Translations under genes and position numbers: made by a program
The notes under the pieces: model-generated
The model's database searches: none
Told to the model about the DNA's origin: nothing
The model's input: only the letters and a program-made list of their open reading frames with translations
In this document: piece after piece, positions 50,981-59,318 of the stretch
How positions within the stretch are numbered: the stretch's first letter is position 1
How the letters are laid out: each line of letters begins with the position of its first letter
From: Burkholderiaceae bacterium
GTDB lineage: Bacteria; Pseudomonadota; Gammaproteobacteria; Burkholderiales; Burkholderiaceae_E
Direction: 5' to 3'
Length of the DNA stretch: 64,000 bases
Assembly: GCA_019635275.1 (NCBI GenBank)
Contig: JAHBZV010000003.1
Span: 1-64,000 of the forward strand

Positions 50981-52821
50981 TGAAGCGCATCGAAGCCGTC
51001 AACGACTTCGTCGTCAAGTTCGCCAACGTCAACGGGTCCGGATCGGCCTCGGCCAACGAACTGTTCGCGAAGAGCTTCCTGCGCATGGGCGTCCCGGTGA
51101 GCCCGCGCAACATCTTTCCGTCGAACATCCAGGGACTGCCCACCTGGTACGAGGTCCGGGTCACCGAGAAGGGCCACCTCGGGCGCCGCGGCGGCGTCGA
51201 CCTGCTGGTCGCGATGAATCCGCAGACCTGGGACCGCGACGTCGCCGAGATCGAGCCGGGCGGCTACCTGCTGTACGACAGCACGCGGCCGCTGCCGCCG
51301 GCGAAGTTCCGCGCCGACGTGCACACGATCGCGGTGCCGCTCACCGAGATGTGCAACGCCGCCTACGGCGACCCGCGCGAGCGGCAGCTGCTGAAGAACA
51401 TCATGTACGTCGGCGTGCTCGCCGCGCTGATCGGCATCGATCCGGCGGTCATCGCCGAACTGGTCGGCGAGCAGTACAAGGGCAAGGAGAAGCTTCTCAC
51501 GCCGAACCTCGACGCGTTCCGCAAGGGCTACCACTACGCGCAGGAGCACCTCGAAGACGCCCTCGGCTTGCGCGTGAAGCGCGCCGCCAACGTCGGCGAC
51601 CGGATCTTCGTCGACGGCAATTCGGCCGCCGCGCTGGGCTGCGTCTACGGCGGGGCCACCGTCTGCGCCTGGTATCCGATCACGCCGTCCTCGTCGGTGG
51701 CCGAGGCGTTCCAGAAGTATTGCTCGAAGCTGCGCGTCGACAAGGAAACCGGCGAGAACCGCTTCGCGATCGTGCAGGCCGAGGACGAGCTCGCGTCGAT
51801 CGGCATGGTGGTCGGCGCCGGCTGGAACGGGGCTCGCGCCTTCACCGCCACGTCCGGGCCCGGCGTGTCGCTGATGACCGAGTTCATCGGCCTTGCCTAC
51901 TTCGCCGAGATACCGGTCACGATCATCGACGTCCAGCGCGGCGGACCGTCCACCGGCATGCCCACGCGCACGCAGCAGGCCGACCTGCTGGCCTGCGCGT
52001 ACGCGTCGCACGGCGACACCAGGCACGTGCTGCTGTTCCCCGAAGACCCGAACGAGTGCTTCGAGTTCGCCGCGCAGGCGCTCGACCTCGCCGACCGGCT
52101 GCAGACGCCGGTCTTCCTGATGACCGACCTCGACATCGGCATGAACCAGCGGCTGACCGCGCCGTTCAAGTGGGACGACAGCCGCCGCTACGATCGCGGC
52201 AAGGTGATGACGGCGCAGATGCTCGAGGACGGGCGCGACTTCGGCCGCTACCTCGACGTCGACGGCGACGGCATCCCGTACCGCACCTGGCCGGGCACGC
52301 ACCCCGAGCGCGGCGCCTATTTCACGCGCGGCACCACCAAGGACGCGTACGCCCGCTACTCCGAGGCCGGGCCCGACTACGTCGCCAACGTGCAGCGGCT
52401 GCTGAAGAAGTTCGAAACCGCCCGCAGCCTCGTCCCGGCCGCCGTCGAGCGGCGCGCGGCGCAGCCGGCTTCGGTCGGCGCCATCTACTACGGCTCGACC
52501 AGCCCGGCGATGAGCGAGGCGATCGAGCAACTCGAGGCGCGTCGCATGCAGGTGGACACGCTGCGGGTGCGCGCATTCCCGTTCGGCGACGAGGTCGCGC
52601 GGTTCATCGCGGCGCACGACACGCTGTTCGTCGTCGAGCAGAACCGCGACGGCCAGCTGCGCACGATGCTGGTCAACGAGCTGGGCGTCGACCCCGCGCG
52701 GCTCGTGCCGGTGCTGCACTACGACGGCACGCCGATCACCGCCCGCTTCATCACCGACGCGATCGCCGAGCGCCTGTCGGGCGCCAACGTCAAGCCGCTC
52801 AAGCGCGGCAAGGTCGCCTGA
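50980..52821 (+). CDS. korA: 2-Oxoacid:acceptor oxidoreductase, fused gamma-alpha subunit (KorA)
   Basis: The 613-residue protein joins a gamma domain (about residues 1-190: FANVNGSGSASANELFAKSF) to the pyrimidine-binding alpha domain (about 205-430: GNSAAALGCVYGGATVCAWYPITPSS and GPGVSLMTEF, in part). KorA/KorB-type enzymes oxidise 2-oxoglutarate or other 2-oxoacids with CoA and ferredoxin. The C-terminal transketolase-like part has DTLFVVEQNRDGQLRTML. It overlaps the flavoprotein stop by one base and is 8 bp before korB. The substrate is inferred from the fused layout; pyruvate is not excluded. Confidence 0.87.
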   Translation: MKRIEAVNDFVVKFANVNGSGSASANELFAKSFLRMGVPVSPRNIFPSNIQGLPTWYEVRVTEKGHLGRRGGVDLLVAMNPQTWDRDVAEIEPGGYLLYDSTRPLPPAKFRADVHTIAVPLTEMCNAAYGDPRERQLLKNIMYVGVLAALIGIDPAVIAELVGEQYKGKEKLLTPNLDAFRKGYHYAQEHLEDALGLRVKRAANVGDRIFVDGNSAAALGCVYGGATVCAWYPITPSSSVAEAFQKYCSKLRVDKETGENRFAIVQAEDELASIGMVVGAGWNGARAFTATSGPGVSLMTEFIGLAYFAEIPVTIIDVQRGGPSTGMPTRTQQADLLACAYASHGDTRHVLLFPEDPNECFEFAAQALDLADRLQTPVFLMTDLDIGMNQRLTAPFKWDDSRRYDRGKVMTAQMLEDGRDFGRYLDVDGDGIPYRTWPGTHPERGAYFTRGTTKDAYARYSEAGPDYVANVQRLLKKFETARSLVPAAVERRAAQPASVGAIYYGSTSPAMSEAIEQLEARRMQVDTLRVRAFPFGDEVARFIAAHDTLFVVEQNRDGQLRTMLVNELGVDPARLVPVLHYDGTPITARFITDAIAERLSGANVKPLKRGKVA

Positions 52822-52829
52822 GGGCCGCC

Positions 52830-53885
52830 ATGACCTATCTCGCCAAGCCCGCCCTGCACCACCCGACGCTGCCGAAGAACCGGCTCGGATACACGCGCCG
52901 CGACTACGAGGGCAAGATCTCGACCCTGTGCGCCGGCTGCGGCCACGACTCGATCTCGGCCGCGATCATCCAGGCCTGCTGGGAGCTCGACGTCGAACCC
53001 CACCGTGTCGCCAAGCTCTCGGGCATCGGCTGCTCGAGCAAGACGCCCGACTACTTCCTCGGCAATTCGCACGGGTTCAACTCGGTGCATGGCCGGATGC
53101 CGTCGGTGCTCACGGGCGCCAGCCTCGCCAATCGCGAGCTCGTCTACCTCGGCGTATCCGGCGACGGCGACTCCGCCTCGATCGGCCTGGGGCAGTTCGC
53201 GCACGTGATGCGCCGCGGCGTGAACATGACCTACATCGTCGAGAACAACGGCGTCTACGGGCTCACCAAGGGCCAGTTCTCGGCCACCGCCGACCAGGGC
53301 TCGAAATCCAAGCGCGGCGCCGTCAACAACGACGCGGCGATCGACCTCGTGTCGCTCGCGCTGCAACTCGGCGCGACCTACGTGGCGCGCAGCTTCTCCG
53401 GGGACAAGGCGCAACTGGTGCCGCTGATCAAGGGTGCGCTCGCGCATCGCGGGGCGGCGTTCATCGACGTCGTCAGCCCCTGCGTCGCCTTCAACAACCA
53501 CGCCGGCAGCACGCGGAGCTACGACTACGTGCGCGAGCACAACGAGGCGGTCAACCGGATCGACTTCCTGCCCGGCCGCGACGAGATCACCGCCGACTAC
53601 CCGCCCGGCGAGGTCACCGAGATCGTGCAGCACGACGGCTCGACGCTCAGGCTGCGCAAGCTCGCTGCCGACTTCGATCCGACCGACCGGATCGGTGCGA
53701 TGGCCCACGTGATGACGCATCAGGCGAAGGGCGAGATCGTCACGGGCCTGCTCTTCGTCGATCCCGACGCCGGCGACCTGCACGACCGGATCGGTACCCC
53801 GAAGACCGCGATGAACCGGCTCGGCGAGGTCGCCCTGTGTCCGGGCGGCGCGATGCTGGAAAGAATCAACGCGTCGTTGCGCTGA
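52830..53885 (+). CDS. korB: 2-Oxoacid:acceptor oxidoreductase, beta subunit (KorB)
   Basis: The 351-residue TPP-binding subunit has CAGCGHDSISAAIIQACW near residues 32-49, the GIGCSSKTPDYF loop near 65, the TPP/Mg motif GVSGDGDSASIGLGQF to YIVENNGVYGLTKGQ (about 108-143), and DVVSPCVAFNNH near 212. Together with KorA it makes the catalytic heterodimer. Ala/Gly-rich but otherwise typical of the KorB group. A hairpin follows its stop. Confidence 0.88.
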   Translation: MTYLAKPALHHPTLPKNRLGYTRRDYEGKISTLCAGCGHDSISAAIIQACWELDVEPHRVAKLSGIGCSSKTPDYFLGNSHGFNSVHGRMPSVLTGASLANRELVYLGVSGDGDSASIGLGQFAHVMRRGVNMTYIVENNGVYGLTKGQFSATADQGSKSKRGAVNNDAAIDLVSLALQLGATYVARSFSGDKAQLVPLIKGALAHRGAAFIDVVSPCVAFNNHAGSTRSYDYVREHNEAVNRIDFLPGRDEITADYPPGEVTEIVQHDGSTLRLRKLAADFDPTDRIGAMAHVMTHQAKGEIVTGLLFVDPDAGDLHDRIGTPKTAMNRLGEVALCPGGAMLERINASLR

Positions 53886-53893
53886 CCCCTGCG

Positions 53894-53926
53894 GCATGGC
53901 GCGTCCGCGACGCGGGCGCGCCATGC
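53894..53926 (+). terminator. Hairpin after korB, possible terminator
   Basis: Perfect arms GCATGGCGCG and CGCGCCATGC (10 bp) flank a 13-nt loop, 9 bp after the korB stop. The following sequence (GTCGATCCTTCC) has no real T run, so a Rho-independent terminator is only possible. Confidence 0.5.
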
Positions 53927-54284
53927 GTCGATCCTTCCATTGTCACCGCCCAGCGTGTTGCGCAGTGCCCACACCTGTGGGCGATCCGCGCCCGCCGATG
54001 GCTGCCCGATGCCGTGTTTCCGTGGCTGAACGGGCGACGAGCGGCGGCCCGTCGTTGACGAGTGCGCGTCGCGGGAAAACTTTAGGCCGCAGTCGACCGG
54101 CGTAGCGATCGCGTCGACGGACGGCGAGGCCGCCGATTCCGTCCTTCCCCATCATCAGCATCGTCCCGGCCGTGCAATTCCGCGCATCCGGGCCGTGAAA
54201 AGTGTGGTAGGGGCGCTGTCGCACCCCGTTGCCCCTGGACATTGCATACGACCGGCCGGCTTGCCGGCCCGAAGGAGAAGTTCC
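53927..54284 (+). other. Leader region of the pilus operon
   Basis: This non-coding gap precedes the first pilin gene. It has GTCGAC repeats near 54090-54120, a GGCCGGC/GCCGGCC hairpin at 54254-54269 placed right before the GAAGGAG ribosome site, and no clear -35/-10 pair or known riboswitch. The hairpin could tune translation. Confidence 0.35.
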
Positions 54285-54848
54285 ATGAAATCGCCCGTGA
54301 TTCCCAAATCCCGCGCAACGGCGGCCGCCGTCGCGCTCGCCGCGATCGCCGCGACATCGCTGTCCTCGCTTCCGGCGCGGGCTGCATCGTCCACCGCCAC
54401 CGTCAACGTGTCGGCTTCGGTCAACTCGCAGTGCAACGTCGTGACGAGTTCGCTGACGATGGGATTCGGAACCGTCGACGTCCTCGCGACCGGTTCCGCG
54501 GCCTCGAACCCCACGCTGAGGGTGCAGTGCAACAAGGGCGCGACCGTCGGCCTCACCGCCAACAACGGCCTGAACGCGTCAGGCACCCAGAAGCGGATGA
54601 AAAACGCGTCGAACACCGACGTGCTCGCGTACAGCATCCTGCAGGCGACCGGGGCGGGCTTCAGCACCTGCCCGGCGACGATCGCGGCCGGCGCCGAGCT
54701 CGCCGCGACGTCGATGGATGTGTCGAGCCTGTGGAGCGCCACCGGCGGTCCGCGCGACATCACGCTGTGCGGCCTGCTCGAGACGCCGCAGGCCGACGCG
54801 TCGCCGGGCAGCTACGGCGACACGGTCGTGGTCACGGTGACGTACTGA
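54285..54848 (+). CDS. SCPU (spore coat U-like) pilin subunit, archaic chaperone-usher
   Basis: The 187-residue secreted protein has a signal peptide (cut after ARA near residue 35) and one spore coat protein U domain: VNVSASVNSQCNVVTSSLTMGFGTVD (in part) near 40-68 with an early Cys, and a C-terminal SPGSYGDTVVVTVTY strand. Such proteins are the major subunits of Csu-like archaic pili. ATG at 54285 follows GAAGGAGAAG. It is the first gene of pilin-chaperone-usher-pilin, with 22 bp before the chaperone. Confidence 0.87.
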   Translation: MKSPVIPKSRATAAAVALAAIAATSLSSLPARAASSTATVNVSASVNSQCNVVTSSLTMGFGTVDVLATGSAASNPTLRVQCNKGATVGLTANNGLNASGTQKRMKNASNTDVLAYSILQATGAGFSTCPATIAAGAELAATSMDVSSLWSATGGPRDITLCGLLETPQADASPGSYGDTVVVTVTY

Positions 54849-54870
54849 GCCACGGCGGGGAACAGACAGG

Positions 54871-55605
54871 ATGAAATGCCTTCGACCGCTGGCCGCCATC
54901 GCGCTGCTGGGCCTTGCGCCAGCCTCCTGGGCGGCCAGCGGGTTCGGCATCTCCCCGCTCAGGCTCGATCTCTCGGCCGCGAAGCCGATGGCTTCGTACG
55001 TGCTGACGAACTCCGGCGACATGCCGGTCGTGATCCAGGCGCAGCCGCGCGCGTGGCGCCAGGAACAGGGCCGCGACGTCCTGGGCGACACGCGCGCATT
55101 CCTGGTCAACCCGGCGATCGTCCGGCTCCAGCCGGGCGAGTCGCAGGTCGTCCGGGTCGCGCTGCGCGCCGCGCCCGACCGCGAACGCGAGACCGGGTAC
55201 CGGATGCACTTCACCGAGGTGCCGCAGGCGGACGAGCCCGCGAAGGCCGACGCAGCAATGAGTGTCAGGCTGGTCAAGCGGATGGACCTCCCGGTGTTCG
55301 TCGCTCCCGTCGCTGGCGAGGCCAGGCCGCGCGGTGCCCTCAAGGCCAGCGTCGAGGGTTCGACGCTGCGGCTGCTGGCCTCGAACGACGGCACGGGTCA
55401 CTGGCGGCTCGGCGACCTCGTGGTCGCCGACGCGGGCACCGGCAGCGTGCTCGGCAACCCGCTGGTCATCAGTGTCCTGCCCGGCGGCATGCGAGCCGTG
55501 GAGATCCCGCTGAGGAACGGCGCAATCCCCGCCGCGGTCACGGTCAAGGGCGATGCCGCAGGGGAAGCGTTTGAAGCCCGGATCCCGGTCGAGAAGGACC
55601 GGTAA
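54871..55605 (+). CDS. Periplasmic pilus assembly chaperone
   Basis: The 244-residue chaperone guides pilin subunits to the usher. Signal peptide MKCLRPLAAIALLGLAPASWA (in part, about 1-22), then an Ig-like domain starting GFGISPLRLDLSAAKPMASYVLTNSGD with conserved IQAQPRAW and FLVNPAIVRLQPGESQVVRVAL, and a second domain. The usual Arg/Lys pair for binding the subunit C-terminus fits the archaic family. Its 3' end overlaps the usher gene by 53 bp. Confidence 0.9.
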   Translation: MKCLRPLAAIALLGLAPASWAASGFGISPLRLDLSAAKPMASYVLTNSGDMPVVIQAQPRAWRQEQGRDVLGDTRAFLVNPAIVRLQPGESQVVRVALRAAPDRERETGYRMHFTEVPQADEPAKADAAMSVRLVKRMDLPVFVAPVAGEARPRGALKASVEGSTLRLLASNDGTGHWRLGDLVVADAGTGSVLGNPLVISVLPGGMRAVEIPLRNGAIPAAVTVKGDAAGEAFEARIPVEKDR

Positions 55606-57937
55606 GCTCGAGCCCGCGCGTCTCGCAGCGCTCGTCGCATCGCTGGCGGCGACGTTCGCTTCGCCGCTCGCGGCGGCCCCCCAGCCGGACCTCGGCAGCT
55701 ACGAGGTGACCGTGAACACGCGCCGCATCGACGGCGCGGTGTTCGCCGCCCGCGACGACTCGGATCGCCTGTACATCGACGAGAGCGCCTTGCGCGACTG
55801 GCGGGTCCGCTATGCGGACGTCGAGCGCATATCGGTCGACGGCACGTCGCTGATTGCGGTCGACTCGATCCCCGGCACCCGCTACCAGTTCGACGAGCGA
55901 GCGCAGTCGATCGCGCTGACCTTCGCCCCGGAGAGCCTGCGCGGATCGATGTTCGGCATCCGCGCCGGCGGCAATGCGCCCGCGCCGAAGCCGCCGCCCT
56001 GGGGCGGCTTCCTGAACTACTCGCTGTTCGGATATGCGTCGGGCCACCAGTCGTACGCATCGGGCCTGTTCGAGGCGGGCGTGTTCGGGCCCCACGGCAC
56101 CGGCATCGCGAGCTTCGGGTTGAACACCGCCGCGGCCGGCGGGCAGACCCGCGACGCGGTGCGCCTGGACACGACCTGGCGCAGCGACGATCCAGCTTCG
56201 CTGCGCACGACGGTCGTCGGCGACACGATCAGCCGGCCGGGATTCTATGGACGACCCGTGCGCATCGGCGGCCTGCAGTACGGCACCAACTTCGGGCTGC
56301 AACCGGGATACGTGACGACGCCGCTGCTGGCGCTGAAGGGAACGGCCGCGCTGCCGTCGACCGTCGACGTGTTCGTGAACAACCAGCGCGTCGGCTCGCA
56401 GGCCGTCGAACCGGGGCCCTTCGAGATCACCAACGTGCCGGCGGTCAGCGGCAGCGGGTCGATCCAGCTGGTCGTCCGCGATGCCTTCGGACAACAGCAG
56501 GTCATCTCGCAGTCGTTCTACGGCAGCCCGGTGCTGCTCGGCGCCGGGCTGGACGACTTCGCCTTCAGCCTGGGTGCACAGCGCCGCAACTACGGGATCG
56601 AGAGCTTCGACTACGACGGCTTGCAGGGCTCGGCGCTGTGGCGCCGCGGGCTGACCGACGCGATCACGGTCGAAGCCCGGGCCGAGGCCGACAAGACGGT
56701 GCGCTCGGCCGGACTGGCCACCGACTTCCGGGTCGGCCGGCTCGGGATCGGGTCGGCGGGCATCGCTGCCAGCCACGGCGACGCCGGCTCCGGCGCGTTT
56801 GGCGTCGCCGGCTTCGAGCACCAGGGCCGTCGGTTCAGCGCCGGCGTGCGCGCAGCGGTGGCCAGCGAGCGCTTCCGCCAGGCCGGCGACGACGCCCTGA
56901 TCGTCACCCCGCGGCGCAACCTCGCCGCGCACGCGGCGGTCAACCTCGGCACGCTGGGCTCGCTGGGGGCCGCCTGGGTGTCGCAGCGATTCAGCGACCC
57001 GGCACGCCCCGGCGTCGACACCGGTGTCCTCACCTGGTCGACCGGCCTGGGCACGTGGGGCGCGCTGACGCTGTCGGTCAGCCGGATCAGCTCGCCGGTG
57101 CGAAGCACGGCCGTCTTCGCCGCCATCTCGATCCCGCTGGGCAGGCAGGGCATGGTCGCCGCGGCCACCACGGCGGGCGAGGTCTCCGGCAGGTCCGGCC
57201 TGGACCGCCAGACGGTGTCGCTGCAGAAGGCGGCGCCGGCCTACGGCGAGGGATTCGGGTTCTCGCTGTACAGCGACAGCGATCGCCGCGCCCAGGCGGG
57301 CGCGACGCTGGCCACGCGGCACGCGGTGCTGCGCGGCGAGGTGGCCGACGCCCGGGGTACGACTGCGGCGCGCGTCGCCGTCGAGGGCGGCATCGGCGTG
57401 GTCGGCGGTCACGCGTTCCTCTCGCGCCCGCTCGTCGACAGCTTCGCACTGGTGTCGACCGGCGGTGTCGCAGGGGTGTCGGTGACGCAGGAGAACCAAC
57501 CGGCTGGCAAGACCGATCGCGACGGCCTGTTGCTGATCACACCGTTGCGCGCCTACCTGCCCAACCTGATCGCCGTCGACCCGTTGAGCGCGCCGATGGG
57601 CGTCGGCTTCGGCGACACGACGCAGCGAATCACGCCGATGTGGCGCTCCGGGAACGTCGTCGAGTTCGACATGCGCCGCGGGCGCAGCGCCCTGGTGCGG
57701 TTGAAGCTGGCCGACGGCACGCCAGTGCCGCCTGCCGCCCGCGTCTCGAATCTCGACACCGGCGAACGGCTTCCCGTGGGCCTGGACGGGCAGGTGTTCA
57801 TGTCGGGTTTGCCCGACGCGGGGGCGCGGGTTAGGGTCGAATGGAACCACTCGGCGTGCGACGTCGCGGTGACTCCCGAAGGCAACGATCCCGTGCTCGA
57901 TCTCGGCCCCTACACCTGCGGCGGCACGCGGCCGTGA
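55553..57937 (+). CDS. Outer-membrane fimbrial usher (archaic type)
   Basis: The 794-residue beta-barrel usher builds and secretes the pilus. A signal-like segment (LAALVASLAATFASPLAAA, about 24-42) precedes the N-terminal domain (LGSYEVTVNTRRIDGAVF), the barrel with FLNYSLFGYASGHQSYA and the plug-type motif VDVFVNNQRVGSQAVEPGPF near 268-287, and C-terminal domains ending VRVEWNHSACDVAVTP. The ATG at 55553 lies inside the chaperone gene. The stop overlaps the next GTG (GTGA). Confidence 0.9.
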   Translation: MPQGKRLKPGSRSRRTGKLEPARLAALVASLAATFASPLAAAPQPDLGSYEVTVNTRRIDGAVFAARDDSDRLYIDESALRDWRVRYADVERISVDGTSLIAVDSIPGTRYQFDERAQSIALTFAPESLRGSMFGIRAGGNAPAPKPPPWGGFLNYSLFGYASGHQSYASGLFEAGVFGPHGTGIASFGLNTAAAGGQTRDAVRLDTTWRSDDPASLRTTVVGDTISRPGFYGRPVRIGGLQYGTNFGLQPGYVTTPLLALKGTAALPSTVDVFVNNQRVGSQAVEPGPFEITNVPAVSGSGSIQLVVRDAFGQQQVISQSFYGSPVLLGAGLDDFAFSLGAQRRNYGIESFDYDGLQGSALWRRGLTDAITVEARAEADKTVRSAGLATDFRVGRLGIGSAGIAASHGDAGSGAFGVAGFEHQGRRFSAGVRAAVASERFRQAGDDALIVTPRRNLAAHAAVNLGTLGSLGAAWVSQRFSDPARPGVDTGVLTWSTGLGTWGALTLSVSRISSPVRSTAVFAAISIPLGRQGMVAAATTAGEVSGRSGLDRQTVSLQKAAPAYGEGFGFSLYSDSDRRAQAGATLATRHAVLRGEVADARGTTAARVAVEGGIGVVGGHAFLSRPLVDSFALVSTGGVAGVSVTQENQPAGKTDRDGLLLITPLRAYLPNLIAVDPLSAPMGVGFGDTTQRITPMWRSGNVVEFDMRRGRSALVRLKLADGTPVPPAARVSNLDTGERLPVGLDGQVFMSGLPDAGARVRVEWNHSACDVAVTPEGNDPVLDLGPYTCGGTRP

Positions 57938-58422
57938 AGCGCCTGCTCGCGGCGGTGTGCCTCGCGCTGGCTGCCGGCGGCGCGCAGGCGCAGGTCGCGT
58001 GCAACGTCGCGGTCGCGCCGCTCGGCTTCGGGGTCTACGACACGCTGAGCCCCGTCGACAACCAGGTCAACGGCGGCGTCACGCTCGAGTGCCGGCTGAT
58101 CGCGTCGAACGCGGCGCACCGCATCTCGTATTCGATCGCGATCGGCGCCGGCGATTCGGGCAGCTTCGCGCAGCGCACGATGCGCGCCCCGGGCCGGCCC
58201 GACCGGCTCGCCTACAACGTGTTCCTGACCCGGGTATCGCCGTCGACCATCTGGGGCGACGGCACTGGCGGCTCGGTGCCCGCCACCGGCTCGATCACCG
58301 TCAACAAGACCACGCCGCGCAGGCCGCTGAGCATTCCGATGATCGGCGTGATTCCGGCCGGCCAGACGGTCGGCGCGGGCGTCTACTCCGACACGCTGAC
58401 CGTCACGATCACCTGGAACTGA
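57934..58422 (+). CDS. SCPU-domain pilin, second subunit
   Basis: The 162-residue protein has a signal peptide (MKRLLAAVCLALAAGGAQAQ, cut near 19) and one SCPU domain (VACNVAVAPLGFGVYDTLSP, ending AGVYSDTLTVTITWN). It may be a tip or adaptor pilin, but it has a single domain, whereas the Csu tip adhesin has two. GTG start at 57934 overlaps the usher stop. Its 3' end overlaps the convergent hydrolase gene by 14 bp. Confidence 0.82.
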   Translation: MKRLLAAVCLALAAGGAQAQVACNVAVAPLGFGVYDTLSPVDNQVNGGVTLECRLIASNAAHRISYSIAIGAGDSGSFAQRTMRAPGRPDRLAYNVFLTRVSPSTIWGDGTGGSVPATGSITVNKTTPRRPLSIPMIGVIPAGQTVGAGVYSDTLTVTITWN

Positions 58423-59248
58423 GCGCTGCGGAGGCGCCGACTGCCGACCAGGCCGACGCGTTGTCGCGCAGCCACCGGCTCGACAGGTCGCTGCGCAGCT
58501 CGTCCGGATGGAAGTCGCGGCGCCGGTAGGCCCGCCACGGCGCGAAAGTCTGGCGCACCAGCCCGCGGGTCCCGAACAGGAACGCCACCGCGCTGCGCCA
58601 GGTGCGCCACTGCCACAGCGTGCGGTCGCGCCGGAGGTTGGCCACCGTCTGGCGCAACGTGTCGCCGACGAAGATGACGGTGATGCGGCGGAACCAGCGC
58701 AGCCGCCAGGTTTCGTCGCCGCCCAGCGCGCGGTACAGGTCGAAGGCGGTGCTGCGATGCTCGGACTCTTCGGCGCTGTGCCACAGCCACATCGTCCTGA
58801 GCCGCGGCTCGGTGTCGCCGAGCAGGTCAGCGTTGCGCAGCAGCCATTCGGCGAGGATCGCGGTGAAATGCTCGTTGGCGGCGGTGATGGCCAGCCAGTG
58901 GCGCGGGTCGACGCCCTGCAGCAGCTCCAGCCGCGCAGCTGCGCGCTGCTCCCAGTCGTTGACCAGCCCCTGGCGCTCGAGCTGCGCGTTGAAGAGCGCG
59001 TGGACCCGCCGATGCGTCGCTTCCTGTCCGATGAAGCCACGGGCCTCGGGCTCGAAGGCCCGTCGTCGCCCGGCATCGAGCGCCGCGAGGCCGCGGCGCA
59101 CCGCATCGATGAAGAACTGCTCGCCGACCGGGAAGCTCATCGACAGCGCGTTGAACAGCGCGGTACGGAACGGATCGCCGCCGCACCAGTGCCGCCCGAA
59201 CGGTGCGTCCAGGTCGACCAGCAGGCGGCGGACGATCAACTCAGCCAT
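58409..59248 (-). CDS. Metal-dependent hydrolase-like protein (PF10118 family)
   Basis: The 279-residue helical protein has family histidine/glutamate pairs: FIGQEATHRRVHALFN near residues 72-87, ITAANEHFTAILAEWLL near 121-137 and WLWHSAEESEHRSTAFDLY near 153-171, a likely di-metal set. The family is named for metal-dependent hydrolases, but the true reaction is not known. No ribosome site precedes the ATG at 59248. Two palindromes 18-45 bp upstream look like operators. Confidence 0.8.
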   Translation of the reverse strand: MAELIVRRLLVDLDAPFGRHWCGGDPFRTALFNALSMSFPVGEQFFIDAVRRGLAALDAGRRRAFEPEARGFIGQEATHRRVHALFNAQLERQGLVNDWEQRAAARLELLQGVDPRHWLAITAANEHFTAILAEWLLRNADLLGDTEPRLRTMWLWHSAEESEHRSTAFDLYRALGGDETWRLRWFRRITVIFVGDTLRQTVANLRRDRTLWQWRTWRSAVAFLFGTRGLVRQTFAPWRAYRRRDFHPDELRSDLSSRWLRDNASAWSAVGASAALSSR

Positions 59249-59265
59249 CTTCGCCGACGATCATT

Positions 59266-59293
59266 GAAGCTACTTCTAGCTTGAAGAAACTTC
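59266..59293 (-). promoter_or_regulatory. Two tandem GAAG-N3-CTTC operators upstream of the PF10118 gene
   Basis: GAAGCTACTTC (59266-59276) and GAAGAAACTTC (59283-59293) are two palindromes with the same half-sites, 17 bp centre to centre. In the wider frame TTGAAGnnnCTTCTA repeats, 13 of 17 bases agree. The A+T-rich patch differs from its surroundings. A dimeric regulator binding two adjacent sites is the likely meaning; the regulator is unknown. Confidence 0.5.
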
Positions 59294-59318
59294 TATAACC
59301 AATTGTTCTAAATGCACT

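Noticed and set aside
54060-54284. Possible c-di-GMP riboswitch before the pilus genes
   Set aside because: I looked for the conserved GEMM core and paired helices; only general G+C-rich pairing was found, without the invariant bases.
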